Assembly: GCA_965277495.1 (NCBI GenBank)
Contig: OZ255824.1
Span: 930,001-994,000 of the forward strand
Length of the DNA: 64,000 bases
Direction of reading: 5' to 3'
Source of the DNA: CAHJXG01 sp965277495
GTDB taxonomy: Bacteria; Pseudomonadota; Alphaproteobacteria; Acetobacterales; Acetobacteraceae
The translations under genes and the position numbers were made by a program. Numbering within the stretch: the first letter of the stretch is position 1; each line of letters starts with the position of its first letter. Shown piece by piece: positions 1 through 8,562 of this stretch. The notes beneath the pieces were generated by a model that was given only the letters and a program-made list of their open reading frames with translations, searched no databases and had not been told where the DNA came from.

Positions 1-956
1 TGCGACAGCATGCGCTGGCGGCCCGCGACGTTGATGACGTGCAGCGCGGCCGCCAATCCGACGATCTCCAGGTTGGCGGTCAACTGTTCGGCCCGCAGCA
101 GCATCCGCTCCGCCAGCCGGTCGACCTCCGGCAGGCGGCTGGCCAGCGCCGGCGCGTCGAGCGCGGTCCGCAGCGGCTTCCACGGCGCCAGCACAGCGTC
201 CAGCAGGTCGCCGAAGGTCGGCTTCGACAGGCTGCGCGCGAGGATGGCCAGGTTGCCGTCGACCAGGCCGATGGAGTCCGTGAACAACCCCTTGGTCTCA
301 TTGGGGCGAACCCCGGCGCAGGTCAGCGCATAGAGCTTCACCAACCGTTGCGACAGCATCCGCAATTGGCCCGCGCGGTTGATCGCCTCGGCATAGCGGG
401 CGGAGTCGATGACCTGTTGCGACACCTGGCCGATGCGCTGCATCCGGTGCATCGCCGCACTGCGCAGCGCACGGTAGGCCTCCTCCTCGCGGAGCTGGCG
501 TGCGCCCATCAGGATGCCCTTCGCCCGGTCGACCAGCTTCCGCTCGGCGAAGCGCTGGTTCACCTCGGTCAATTCCGTCCGGATCAGCTCGTCATGGCTG
601 AAACGCGCCTGCGCCAAATGCAGCACCGAACGGAGCCGGTTCTGGCTATATCCGTTCACGACGTAGGCATGGACACCCGACCGGGTGGCGAGCGCGATGT
701 TCCCCGCATCGGGGTCGCTGGTGAACATCGCCACCGGGCATGGCGCAGCGGCCTTGATGGCGGCGATGCTCTCAAAAAGGGCAGCGGTCGGGTTGCTTTC
801 ATAAATCACGACCAATTCTGGCGAGTTTTTTACCACGTCCTGCAAAAGATTTGTGCATTCGGAGACTGCGAGCACCTCGATCCCGACCGCATCGAGATCC
901 TCGGCGAGTGGCGGCGCACCCGGCCCGTGGCTCGACGATAGCAGGGCAGATGTCAT
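1..956 (-). CDS. ANTAR-PilJ nitrate-responsive regulator (partial)
   Basis: Cytoplasmic regulator of the adjacent nitrate genes, probably an RNA-binding antiterminator. I read it from ATG at 954-956 down to the window edge (318 codons, 3' end missing). Residues 1-125 resemble a receiver domain but lack a clear phospho-acceptor Asp at the expected place (near IYESN, 51-55). Residues about 128-185 match an ANTAR domain (ERKLVDRAKGILMGARQL). From about 190 a PilJ/NIT-type sensor region begins with NRAGQLRMLSQR, and the same motif recurs at the edge as NVAGRQRMLSQ. In known NasT/NasR systems ANTAR proteins bind paired hairpins in nas leader RNA. Here sensing and RNA binding appear fused in one chain, which is an inference from domain order. 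It is divergent from the nas operon with about 207 bp between the starts. Confidence 0.8.
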   Translation of the reverse strand, partial: MTSALLSSSHGPGAPPLAEDLDAVGIEVLAVSECTNLLQDVVKNSPELVVIYESNPTAALFESIAAIKAAAPCPVAMFTSDPDAGNIALATRSGVHAYVVNGYSQNRLRSVLHLAQARFSHDELIRTELTEVNQRFAERKLVDRAKGILMGARQLREEEAYRALRSAAMHRMQRIGQVSQQVIDSARYAEAINRAGQLRMLSQRLVKLYALTCAGVRPNETKGLFTDSIGLVDGNLAILARSLSKPTFGDLLDAVLAPWKPLRTALDAPALASRLPEVDRLAERMLLRAEQLTANLEIVGLAAALHVINVAGRQRMLS

Positions 957-1020
957 CAACCGCGGCCTCTCCAGTTTTGGCTGGACAGCAAGACGCAAGT
1001 TCCGCACCATCCCGGGCGGT

Positions 1021-1036
1021 TGGCACGAGGCGTGCA
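1021..1036 (+). promoter_or_regulatory. Candidate sigma-54 promoter of the nas operon
   Basis: TGGCACGAGGCGTGCA fits the -24/-12 consensus TGGCAC-N5-TTGCA with one change (GTGCA for TTGCA), keeping the GG and GC pairs in correct register. It points towards the heptad-repeat gene, whose start lies 127 bp downstream. NtrC/sigma-54 control of nitrate assimilation is common in this class; use of this site is inferred. Confidence 0.5.
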
Positions 1037-1163
1037 TACGATGCCGCAGGGCGCACTGACGTGCCCTGACTAACGCGAACGCACTGCGCGTCGTGTCCAC
1101 ATTGGCGTGGGCAGCTTGTGCCTCCCGCCTCGGTATGCCCGGGGCAGCTTCAAGGAGGTCGAT

Positions 1164-1850
1164 ATGACCGAGACCGCTACGATCGAGACGAACAACGCCC
1201 TGTTGGTCAAGAATAACGCCCTGTTGCAGTCCAATGCCGCCGCCTTGAAAGGCAACCACGCCGTGCTGGAGGCCAACAGCGAGATCGTCGCCGGCAACAG
1301 CAGCATGCTCGCCGCCAACAAGCGCGTCGTCACGTCCAACGCCGAGATGCTGGCGTCCAACAATGCGCTGCTCGAGTCCAACAAGGTTACCGTCGTCGAG
1401 AACCACAACCTGCTGACTGCCAACTCGGCGGCCATCAAGGGCAACTCCGCCACCATCGAGGCCAACCGCAAGGCGCTGGCCGGCAACTCGGACAAGATTG
1501 GCGCCAACAGCGAGGTCCTGGCCCGGAACTCCGCCATGATTGCGGACAACCGCGCCACGGTCGCCGCGAACAGCGAGGCGCTGGCGGGCAACCACGGCCT
1601 GCTCGAAGGCAACAAGGACCTGCTCGGCGCCAACAACGCCAAGCTGGCGGCCAATGCCGACACCTTGGCGCGCAACCACGCGGTGCTCGTCGCCAACGCG
1701 GCGTCCGTGGCCGGCAATGCCGAGACGCTCATGTCGAACCATTCTCTGCTCGAGGCCAACAGCCGGCTGCTGAAGTCCAATGCGGACATGATGCGTTCGA
1801 ACCACGATCTGCTGCTGGCCATCGCGGCCAAGCTCGGCGTCGCGGCATAG
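1164..1850 (+). CDS. Asn/Leu heptad-repeat protein (30 repeats), function unknown
   Basis: Predicted 228-residue protein without signal peptide, membrane segment or recognised family. The start was chosen because AAGGAGG lies seven bases upstream of this ATG; an earlier in-frame start has no such site. After nine residues (MTETATIET) come 30 contiguous seven-residue repeats (residues 10-219), then nine residues (IAAKLGVAA). Every repeat starts with Asn, has L, I, V or M at position 5 and nearly always A, G or S at position 7; position 4 is often hydrophobic (examples NHAVLEA, NSEVLAR, NHGLLEG). Taking the aliphatic residue as a places every Asn at d, the N@d register known from trimeric autotransporter stalks, where Asn rings hold an anion. 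It sits between the nitrate sensor and the nitrate transporter genes. A role in nitrate binding or as a rod-like scaffold is only a hypothesis. Confidence 0.8.
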   Translation: MTETATIETNNALLVKNNALLQSNAAALKGNHAVLEANSEIVAGNSSMLAANKRVVTSNAEMLASNNALLESNKVTVVENHNLLTANSAAIKGNSATIEANRKALAGNSDKIGANSEVLARNSAMIADNRATVAANSEALAGNHGLLEGNKDLLGANNAKLAANADTLARNHAVLVANAASVAGNAETLMSNHSLLEANSRLLKSNADMMRSNHDLLLAIAAKLGVAA

Positions 1851-1871
1851 CCTTTCCGGCCCTGTCCCACC

Positions 1872-1900
1872 CTGCCCGGGCAGCCAGCCTGCCGGGGCAG
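1872..1900 (+). promoter_or_regulatory. Hairpin between heptad-repeat gene and narK-like gene
   Basis: Two 12-base arms (CTGCCCGGGCAG and CTGCCGGGGCAG, one mismatch) around a five-base loop lie 22 bp after the repeat gene and before the transporter. There is no T-tract, so an attenuator, RNA-processing site or ANTAR target is as likely as a terminator. Confidence 0.4.
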
Positions 1901-1935
1901 TCCCTTGTGACCCATACCTGTTCCGGAACCGCCCC

Positions 1936-3291
1936 ATGATCTCGCAAAAAGCCACGAAGATCGACCTGTTCAGTTTCTCCACCCCGCAAATGCGCGCCTT
2001 CCACCTGACCTGGGTGGCATTCTTCGTCTGCTTCTTCGCCTGGTTCGCCGTCGCGCCGCTGATGCCCGTCATTAAGGGCGAGTTCCATCTGACCGCCGAC
2101 CAGATCGCCAACATCAACATCGCCGCCGTCGGCGTCACCATCCTGGTGCGCATGGCCATCGGCCCAATGTGCGACAAATGGGGGCCGCGCATCACCTACA
2201 CGGCGCTGTTGGTGCTCGGCGCCATCCCGGTGATGGGCATCGCCTTCGCCACCTCGTATGAAAGCTTCCTGATCTTCCGCCTCGCCATCGGCGCGATCGG
2301 CGCGAGCTTCGTCATCACCCAGTTCCACACGTCCGTCATGTTCGCGCCCAACGTGGTCGGCACGGCCAACGCGACCGTCGGCGGCTGGGGCAATGCCGGC
2401 GGCGGCGTGACCCAGAGCGTCATGCCGCTGATCCTGGCCGCGATCGTCAGCCTCGGCGTGCAGCAGTCGATGGGTTGGCGCATGGCGATGTTCGTGCCCG
2501 GCGCCATGATGCTGATCGTGGCGGTGCTGTATTGGCGCTACACGCAGGACACGCCCGAGGGCAACATCCTCGAACTGCGCGCCCGCGGCATCACCGTCGA
2601 TTCCGGCAAGAAGGGCGGCCTCGCGGTGTTCAAGCAGGCAATGGCGAACTACCGGGTTTGGATGCTGGCGATCACCTATGGCGCCTGTTTCGGCGTCGAG
2701 ATCTTCATCCACGCCGTCGCTGCCAGCTACTATGTGGACCGCTTCGGCTTGACGCTGACATCGGCCGGGCTCGCGGCCGGCAGCTTCGGCCTGCTGGCAC
2801 TGTTCGCCCGCGCGCTGGGCGGCCTCGCGTCCGACCGCGTTGCCCGCAACTTTGGGCTCGATGGCCGCACGATGCTGCTGTGCCTGCTGATGGTCGGCGA
2901 GGGCGTGGGCCTGCTGGCGTTCTCCAGCATGGACACCGTGGTGCCGGCGATCATCGCCATGCTGGCCTTCGGCATGTTCACCCATATGGCCTGCGGCTCG
3001 ACCTACGCGCTGGTGCCGTTCATCGACCGCAAGGCGCTGGGCGGCGTCGCCGGCATCATCGGGGCTGGCGGCAACGTTGGCGCAGTGGCGGCCGGGTTCC
3101 TGCTGAAGGCGTCGGGCAGCCTGCCGCAGGCTTTGTATATCCTGGGCTGGACCGTCCTGTGCTGCGCGCTGTGCGCCGCCGCGGTGCGGTTCTCGTCCGC
3201 GCACAAGCAGGCGGAGCAGCAGCTTTACAACCAGGCGTTGGCTCAGCGCATGGGCGTGGATGCAGGGTCGGGCATGATAGCGGCATCCTAA
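1936..3291 (+). CDS. Nitrate/nitrite MFS transporter, NarK/NasA type
   Basis: Inner-membrane nitrate/nitrite transporter of the NNP family in the major facilitator superfamily, 451 residues with about 12 hydrophobic segments. The family signature is clear at residues about 147-156 (TVGGWGNAGG), following a conserved helix with QFHTSVMF. A second glycine-rich stretch, GIIGAGGNVGAVAAG, lies in the C-terminal half and corresponds to the second NNP signature. The transporter supplies nitrate to the reductase encoded downstream. No strong ribosome binding site is visible before the ATG, so translation may depend on coupling to the preceding gene or on the hairpin. NarK versus NasA cannot be told from sequence; the assimilatory context favours uptake. 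Confidence 0.9.
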   Translation: MISQKATKIDLFSFSTPQMRAFHLTWVAFFVCFFAWFAVAPLMPVIKGEFHLTADQIANINIAAVGVTILVRMAIGPMCDKWGPRITYTALLVLGAIPVMGIAFATSYESFLIFRLAIGAIGASFVITQFHTSVMFAPNVVGTANATVGGWGNAGGGVTQSVMPLILAAIVSLGVQQSMGWRMAMFVPGAMMLIVAVLYWRYTQDTPEGNILELRARGITVDSGKKGGLAVFKQAMANYRVWMLAITYGACFGVEIFIHAVAASYYVDRFGLTLTSAGLAAGSFGLLALFARALGGLASDRVARNFGLDGRTMLLCLLMVGEGVGLLAFSSMDTVVPAIIAMLAFGMFTHMACGSTYALVPFIDRKALGGVAGIIGAGGNVGAVAAGFLLKASGSLPQALYILGWTVLCCALCAAAVRFSSAHKQAEQQLYNQALAQRMGVDAGSGMIAAS

Positions 3292-3298
3292 ACGGTCG

Positions 3299-3362
3299 CC
3301 CAGGCTGGCTGCGGGAGAGCGATTGCGCCCGCGCCAGCCTCTGGGCTGCCTGGCACGGCAGC
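3299..3362 (+). promoter_or_regulatory. Tandem stem-loops in the leader of the nitrate reductase gene
   Basis: Two adjacent hairpins follow the transporter gene. The first (3299-3345) has arms CCC-AGGCTGGC-GCGGG with small bulges and a 12-base loop. The second (3345-3362) pairs GCTGCC with GGCAGC around the six-base loop TGGCAC. Paired hairpins are the known target type of ANTAR proteins, but the second loop does not carry A at 1 and G at 4, so a terminator-like or processing element is an alternative. Confidence 0.35.
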
Positions 3363-3550
3363 ATACTTAGAATGCCCAAGTCTTGCGCTTATGCTTCGGG
3401 ATATGCTCATCATGTATGCAGCGTTACTTTTGCGAACACGTTTGTGAGCAGCCTTAGCGTGTTTCCTACTTGGCTAACCCCCATCTGCCCGGTATTGGTC
3501 TCATTGAAATGCATGACGTCTTTTATGATGCGGATGCACCAACAGGATTG

Positions 3551-5665
3551 ATGGACAGCAATACCGCGATCACGACAATCACGGCCACGCACTGCCCGTA
3601 TTGCGCGCTGCAGTGCGGCATGAACGTCGTCCATGACGGGACCGGCTGGGGCATCGAGGCACGGGACTTCCCCACCAACCGCGGCGGGCTTTGCCGCAAG
3701 GGCTGGACCGCAGCCACGCTGCTCAATAAGTCTGACCGCCTGCTCGGCCCGTTGCTGCGCGACAGCAAGGACGCGCCGCTGCGCCCGGCGAGCTGGAACG
3801 AGGCGCTGGACCGCGTCGCTGCTGGCATCCGGGCAATCCAGGACGCCGCCGGGCCGGACGCGGTGGCGGTGTTCGGCGGCGGCGGGCTGACGAACGAAAA
3901 GGCCTATGCCCTCGGCAAGTTCGCCCGCGTCGCATTGGGCACCGCCAACATCGACTATAACGGACGGTTCTGCATGGCCTCCAGCGCCGCCGCCGGGCTG
4001 CGCGCCTTTGGCATCGACCGCGGGATGCCGTTCCCGATCGCCGACATCGCCGGCGCGGACTGCGTGCTGCTCACCGGCGGCAACCCGGCCGAGACCATGC
4101 CGCCGATCATGCAGTGGTTCGACGAGGGCCGTACGCGCGGCGCGCAGCTTATCGTCTCCGACCCGCGCCGCACCGCGACCGCCCGCGCCGCGACGCTGCA
4201 CCTGCCCCTCACCCCCGGCACCGACGCCGCATTGGCCAACGGCCTGCTGCATGTCGCGGTGGCCCGGCGCTTGATCGACATCGACTACATCGAGGCCCGC
4301 ACGACCGGATGGGACCGGGTGCGCCGTGCGGTCGCCAGCTATTGGCCAGACCGGGTCGAGCGCATCACCGGCATCCCCGCGCGCGATGTCGAGCGCGCCG
4401 CCGTGCTGCTCGGAGAGGCTGCCAAGGCACTTATTCTGTCTGGCCGCGGCACGGAGCAGCAGAGCCGCGGCGTCGACAACGGGTTGGCGTTCATCAATTT
4501 GGCCTTGGCCCTCGGCCTGCCGGGCCGGCCTGGAAGCGGCTGGGGCTGCATGACCGGCCAGGGCAACGGCCAGGGCGGACGCGAGCACGGCCAGAAAGCC
4601 GACCAGCTTCCGGGCTATCGCCTGCTGGCGAACCCGGTCCATCGCGCCGAGGTCGCGTCCGTGTGGGGCGTCACGCCCGAGAGCCTGCCGCAGCCGGGCC
4701 TGTCGGCCTGCGAGATGCTGGCGGTCACCGGCGGGGCTGGGGCGCAGGTGCGCGGCCTGTTGGTGTTCGCGTGCAACCTGCTGCTGTCGGCGCCGGATGC
4801 GGCTGCGCTGCGCACGCGGCTGGGGGCGATGGACCTTCTTGTCGTCGCCGACCCGTTCTTGTCCGAGACCGCCGCCATCGCCGATGTCGTGCTGCCTGTG
4901 GCGCAATGGGCGGAGGAGGACGGCACGATGACCAACCTCGAAGGCCGCGTGCTGCTGCGGCGCAAGGCTAAGGAGCCGCCGCCGGGCGTTTGGACCGACC
5001 TGCAGGTGATTGCCGCCCTGGCCGAGCGGCTTGGCGCCGGGACGCATTTCTCCGCCGATGAGGCGACGACCGGGGCCGAGTTCCGCCGTGCCACGTCCGG
5101 CGGCCCGGCGGATTACGCTGGCGCTACATGGGACCGCGTGCAGAACGAGGCCGGCCTGTTCTGGCCATGCCCAGATACGGCGCATCCCGGCACGCCCCGG
5201 CTGTTCAACGAGCGCTTCGCCCATGCCGACGGCCTTGCCCGCTTCCATCCCATCGAATACCGCGGCTCCGCCGAACTGCCCTGCGCCGAATATCCGTTGA
5301 TCCTGACCACCGGGCGGGTAATGGGCCAATACCAGACCGGCACCCAGACCCGGCGCGTGCCGGAACTCGCCGCCGCGGAGCCCGGCGCATTTGCCGAAAT
5401 ACATCCCGACACCGCGCGCCAGCTTGGCATCCAGGCCGGGGACGCGGTCCAACTCACGACCCGGCGCGGCACCGCCCGCGTGCCAGCCCGGCTGACGCGC
5501 GATATCCGCCGGGATACGGTCTTCATGCCGTTCCATTGGGGCGGCGAAGGCAACGCCAACCAACTCACCATCGCGGCACTCGACCCGGTGTCGCGCATTC
5601 CCGAATACAAAGCCTGCGCCGTCCGCCTGGATCGCGCGCCGCCCATTACAGGAGACCAAGCATGA
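3551..5665 (+). CDS. nasA: Assimilatory nitrate reductase, molybdopterin subunit
   Basis: Cytoplasmic enzyme reducing nitrate to nitrite with bis-MGD molybdenum and a [4Fe-4S] cluster; 704 residues from the chosen ATG, which has an AGGA four bases upstream and puts the cluster cysteines at the usual N-terminal position (C15, C18, C22, C48; HCPYCALQCG ... CRKGW). The body reads as the molybdopterin oxidoreductase domain (GRGTEQQSRG, GWGCMTGQGNGQGGREHG) and the end as the dinucleotide-binding domain (LTTGRVMGQYQTGTQTRR). It lacks the extra C-terminal BFD-like [2Fe-2S] domain of some NasA/NarB enzymes, so electrons must come from another carrier. The stop overlaps the next start as ATGA. It is about 260 bp from the transporter gene. 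Confidence 0.93.
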   Translation: MDSNTAITTITATHCPYCALQCGMNVVHDGTGWGIEARDFPTNRGGLCRKGWTAATLLNKSDRLLGPLLRDSKDAPLRPASWNEALDRVAAGIRAIQDAAGPDAVAVFGGGGLTNEKAYALGKFARVALGTANIDYNGRFCMASSAAAGLRAFGIDRGMPFPIADIAGADCVLLTGGNPAETMPPIMQWFDEGRTRGAQLIVSDPRRTATARAATLHLPLTPGTDAALANGLLHVAVARRLIDIDYIEARTTGWDRVRRAVASYWPDRVERITGIPARDVERAAVLLGEAAKALILSGRGTEQQSRGVDNGLAFINLALALGLPGRPGSGWGCMTGQGNGQGGREHGQKADQLPGYRLLANPVHRAEVASVWGVTPESLPQPGLSACEMLAVTGGAGAQVRGLLVFACNLLLSAPDAAALRTRLGAMDLLVVADPFLSETAAIADVVLPVAQWAEEDGTMTNLEGRVLLRRKAKEPPPGVWTDLQVIAALAERLGAGTHFSADEATTGAEFRRATSGGPADYAGATWDRVQNEAGLFWPCPDTAHPGTPRLFNERFAHADGLARFHPIEYRGSAELPCAEYPLILTTGRVMGQYQTGTQTRRVPELAAAEPGAFAEIHPDTARQLGIQAGDAVQLTTRRGTARVPARLTRDIRRDTVFMPFHWGGEGNANQLTIAALDPVSRIPEYKACAVRLDRAPPITGDQA

Positions 5666-6006
5666 GAGAGAGCACCCCCCGCATCCTGACCGGAATGCAT
5701 GCCTTTGGCGGCCAAGGCTACGGTTCGCCGGTGTCGATCGGGGTGTCCTATACCGTGCCCTCCGACCGGCGCGCGCAGACGCTGTATTTCCGCGCCGGCA
5801 ATAGCTCGGCCGAGATGGTCACGTTGGTGCTGATGCGCGACGGCGAGCCGATGCGCCTGTTCCCGGTCGGCGCCAAGAGTGCGATTCATATCCCGCTCGT
5901 GGTCGTCGAGGACCTCGCGCCCGAGACGAAGCTCGAATTGCTGGTGGCGGCCCCTGAGGGCACGAGCGGCATGCTCGCGCTCGATCTGGGCCTGGTCGAG
6001 GTCTAA
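5662..6006 (+). CDS. Small conserved-looking protein of the nitrate operon
   Basis: 114-residue soluble protein of unknown function. GGAGA lies eight bases before the ATG, and the start overlaps the nitrate reductase stop, so translation is coupled. No cysteine ligands, signal peptide or membrane segment is present. The sequence alternates short hydrophobic strands with turns (SIGVSYTVP, TLYFRAGNSS, MVTLVLMRDG, IHIPLVVVEDL, LELLVAAPEG), suggesting an all-beta fold. Its fixed position between the reductase and NirB genes suggests an accessory or structural partner of one of these enzymes; that is inference. I do not recognise the family. Confidence 0.75.
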   Translation: MRESTPRILTGMHAFGGQGYGSPVSIGVSYTVPSDRRAQTLYFRAGNSSAEMVTLVLMRDGEPMRLFPVGAKSAIHIPLVVVEDLAPETKLELLVAAPEGTSGMLALDLGLVEV

Positions 6007-6078
6007 CGCCTTATTTCAACGAGCAACCTGAGCCGGCCGATAGCACAGATTGGCCGGACGTTGCTGCAGGAGACACCG

Positions 6079-8562
6079 ATGGACGGCATGACATTCGGCA
6101 GCACCGTGCAGAAGCTGGTGGTGATCGGCAACGGGATGGCAGGCGCGCGCGCCGTGGAGGAGGTGCTGGCCCGCGGCGGCGCGGAGCAGTTCAGCATCAC
6201 CATGTTCGGCGACGAGCCCTATGGCAACTACAACCGCATCCTGCTGTCGAACATCCTGAGCGGCCAGCAGGACAGCAGCGAGATCTACATCAACCCGCTG
6301 AGTTGGTACCAGGAAAACAACATTCGCCTGCACAGCGGCGCGCGCGTGACCCATATCGACCGCGCGGCCCGCATCGTCACCGCGGCGAACGGCGTCCAGG
6401 AAGAATACGACGTCCTGCTGATCGCCACCGGCAGCCGCGCCTTCATTCCGCCGATGGAGGGCATCTGGACCGCCGATGGCAAGCTGCGCCCCGGCATCTT
6501 CGCCTTCCGCACCATCGACGATTGCTCCGCCATTGTCGCCCAGGCCGCCGAGAGCAAGCGCGCCGTCGTGATCGGCGGCGGCCTGCTGGGGCTTGAAGCC
6601 GCGCGCGGCCTGTTGAATCACGGCTGCGAGGTCCACGTCATTCATTTGGCCCAGCATCTGATGGAGATGCAGCTCGACACCACTGGCGGCGCCATGCTGC
6701 GCAAGGCGATGGAGGGCATGGGCGCCCAGGTGCACCTTGGCAAGCTAACGACCACCGTGCTGCTCGACGGCGAAAAGGTGGTCGGCCTGCGCTTCAAGGA
6801 TGGGACCGAGCTGGCCTGCGACATGATCGTCGTGTCCGCCGGCATCCGTCCGAATGCCGAGATCGGCAGCCGGGCCGGGCTGACGGTGGAGCGGGCAATC
6901 GTGGTGGACAACACTATGCGCAGTCCCGACGACCAACACGTCTATGCGGTCGGCGAATGCGTGCAGCATCGCGGCAAGGTCTATGGCCTGGTGGCGCCAT
7001 TGTGGGACCAGGCCAAGGTGTTCGCCGACCAAGTGACCGGCGTGAATTCCAGGGCCGAGTATCTCGGCAGCAAACTCGCCACCAAGCTGAAGGTGATGGG
7101 CGTCGAGTTGGCGAGCATGGGCATCACCGAGCCGGCCAGCGAGGACGACGAGGTGATCCAGTTCAGCGAACCGAAGCGCGGCACCTACAAGAAGCTGATC
7201 GTGCGCGATGGCCGGCTGGTTGGCGGCATCCTGATGGGCGACATCAGCAAGGCGGCCTATTTGATGCAGGCGTTCGACCGCGACAGCCGCCTGCCGGACG
7301 AGCGGTTGGAGCTGTTGTTCGACCTTGGCGCCCCGGCGCAGGCGGTGACGCTCGATGAAATGCCGGCCGACGCGCAGGTCTGCAACTGCAACGGTGTGAG
7401 CAAGGCGGCGATCGGCGCCTGCGTCGCGGGCGGGGCACGCAGCGGCAGCGCGGTGATGAAGGCGACCCGCGCCGGCATGGGCTGTGGATCATGCAAGAGC
7501 CTGGTGGGCGAGCTGGTCGACTGGTTCTGCGGCGGCCAGGTCGAAGAGGATCCGAGCATCCACTACTACGTGCCCGCCATTCCGCTGGCCAAGCCGGAGC
7601 TGGTTGCCAAAATCCGCGAGCAAGGCCTGCGCTCGGTCAGCGCCGTGTTCGCGGCATTGTCCCCGACCGGCGAGGACGCGGCCAGCAAGCCGCCGCTCGC
7701 AAGCCTGTTGGCGACCATCTGGGCCGGCGAGTACGAGGACGAGCGCGATGCCCGCTTCATCAACGACCGCGTGCACGCCAACATCCAGAAGGACGGCACC
7801 TTCTCCGTCGTGCCCGAGATGGCCGGCGGCGTTTGCACGCCCGCAGAACTGATGCGCATCGCCCAGGCTGCGGTGAAGTATAACGTGCCGTTGGTGAAGA
7901 TGACCGGTGGCCAGCGGATCGACCTGGTCGGCGTCGCCAAGGCCGATCTGCCCGGCATTTGGCAGGACCTCGACATGCCGGCGGGCACCGCCTGGGGCAA
8001 GAGCTACCGCACCTGCAAAAGCTGCATCGGCACCGAGTTCTGCCGGTTCGGGCTCGGCGACAGCATGGGCCTGGCGATCAAGATCGAGCGCCGGTTCCGC
8101 GGCATCGACAGCCCGGCCAAGATGAAGCTCGCCACCGCCGGCTGTCCGCGCAACTGCTCGGAGGCGCTGGTGAAGGATGTTGGCCTCGTGGCCATCGGCG
8201 ACAACAAGTGGGAGATCTACATCGGCGGCGCCGCCGGGGCGCATATCCGCAAGGGCGACCTGATGTGCGTGGTCGAGGGCGAGGAGGCGGCAATGCGGCT
8301 CGCCGGACGGTTCATGCAGTACTACCGCGAGAATGCGAAGTGGAAGGAGCGCACCTACACCTTCGTGCCGCGCATCGGCCTCGAGCGGATCCGGGCGATC
8401 GTCGTCGACGACTCCGACGGGACAGCCGCAGCGCTGGACGAGGCGATGGCGGTTTCGACCGACGCAGCCTATGACCCATGGAAGCAGGAGTCTGCGGCGC
8501 CCCGCACTGCAAACCAATTCGCCGACATGGTCGAGATGGCGGGGGCGGCCGGCGATGACTGA
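6079..8562 (+). CDS. nirB: NAD(P)H-dependent nitrite reductase, large subunit
   Basis: Cytoplasmic siroheme enzyme that reduces nitrite to ammonium; 827 residues, near the family length. The ATG at 6079 is preceded by CAGGAGA. Order of domains: FAD/NAD(P)H oxidoreductase (VVIGNGMAG near 15-22, VVIGGGLLGLEAARGL near 165), BFD-like [2Fe-2S] domain (C435, C437, C469, C472), then ferredoxin-like and siroheme/[4Fe-4S] regions (C649, C655 in CIGTEFC and C689, C693 in CPRNCSEA). All cluster ligands are intact. The 3' end overlaps nirD by eight bases. It completes the nitrate to ammonium pathway with the upstream reductase. Confidence 0.96.
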   Translation: MDGMTFGSTVQKLVVIGNGMAGARAVEEVLARGGAEQFSITMFGDEPYGNYNRILLSNILSGQQDSSEIYINPLSWYQENNIRLHSGARVTHIDRAARIVTAANGVQEEYDVLLIATGSRAFIPPMEGIWTADGKLRPGIFAFRTIDDCSAIVAQAAESKRAVVIGGGLLGLEAARGLLNHGCEVHVIHLAQHLMEMQLDTTGGAMLRKAMEGMGAQVHLGKLTTTVLLDGEKVVGLRFKDGTELACDMIVVSAGIRPNAEIGSRAGLTVERAIVVDNTMRSPDDQHVYAVGECVQHRGKVYGLVAPLWDQAKVFADQVTGVNSRAEYLGSKLATKLKVMGVELASMGITEPASEDDEVIQFSEPKRGTYKKLIVRDGRLVGGILMGDISKAAYLMQAFDRDSRLPDERLELLFDLGAPAQAVTLDEMPADAQVCNCNGVSKAAIGACVAGGARSGSAVMKATRAGMGCGSCKSLVGELVDWFCGGQVEEDPSIHYYVPAIPLAKPELVAKIREQGLRSVSAVFAALSPTGEDAASKPPLASLLATIWAGEYEDERDARFINDRVHANIQKDGTFSVVPEMAGGVCTPAELMRIAQAAVKYNVPLVKMTGGQRIDLVGVAKADLPGIWQDLDMPAGTAWGKSYRTCKSCIGTEFCRFGLGDSMGLAIKIERRFRGIDSPAKMKLATAGCPRNCSEALVKDVGLVAIGDNKWEIYIGGAAGAHIRKGDLMCVVEGEEAAMRLAGRFMQYYRENAKWKERTYTFVPRIGLERIRAIVVDDSDGTAAALDEAMAVSTDAAYDPWKQESAAPRTANQFADMVEMAGAAGDD

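Noticed and set aside
39..941. Plus-strand 300-residue open frame at the start of the window
   Set aside because: It is the antisense frame of the ANTAR-PilJ regulator; the minus strand shows clear domain motifs while this frame is Arg/Gln-rich with no family features.
1070..1915. Minus-strand 281-residue frame opposite the heptad-repeat gene
   Set aside because: Its apparent Ser/Ala/Leu periodicity is the mirror of the coding repeats. The plus strand has a strong ribosome binding site and regular heptads, and fits the operon direction.
3410..5659. 749-residue minus-strand frame opposite the nitrate reductase gene
   Set aside because: A shadow of GC-rich coding sequence; the plus strand has the full reductase with cluster cysteines.
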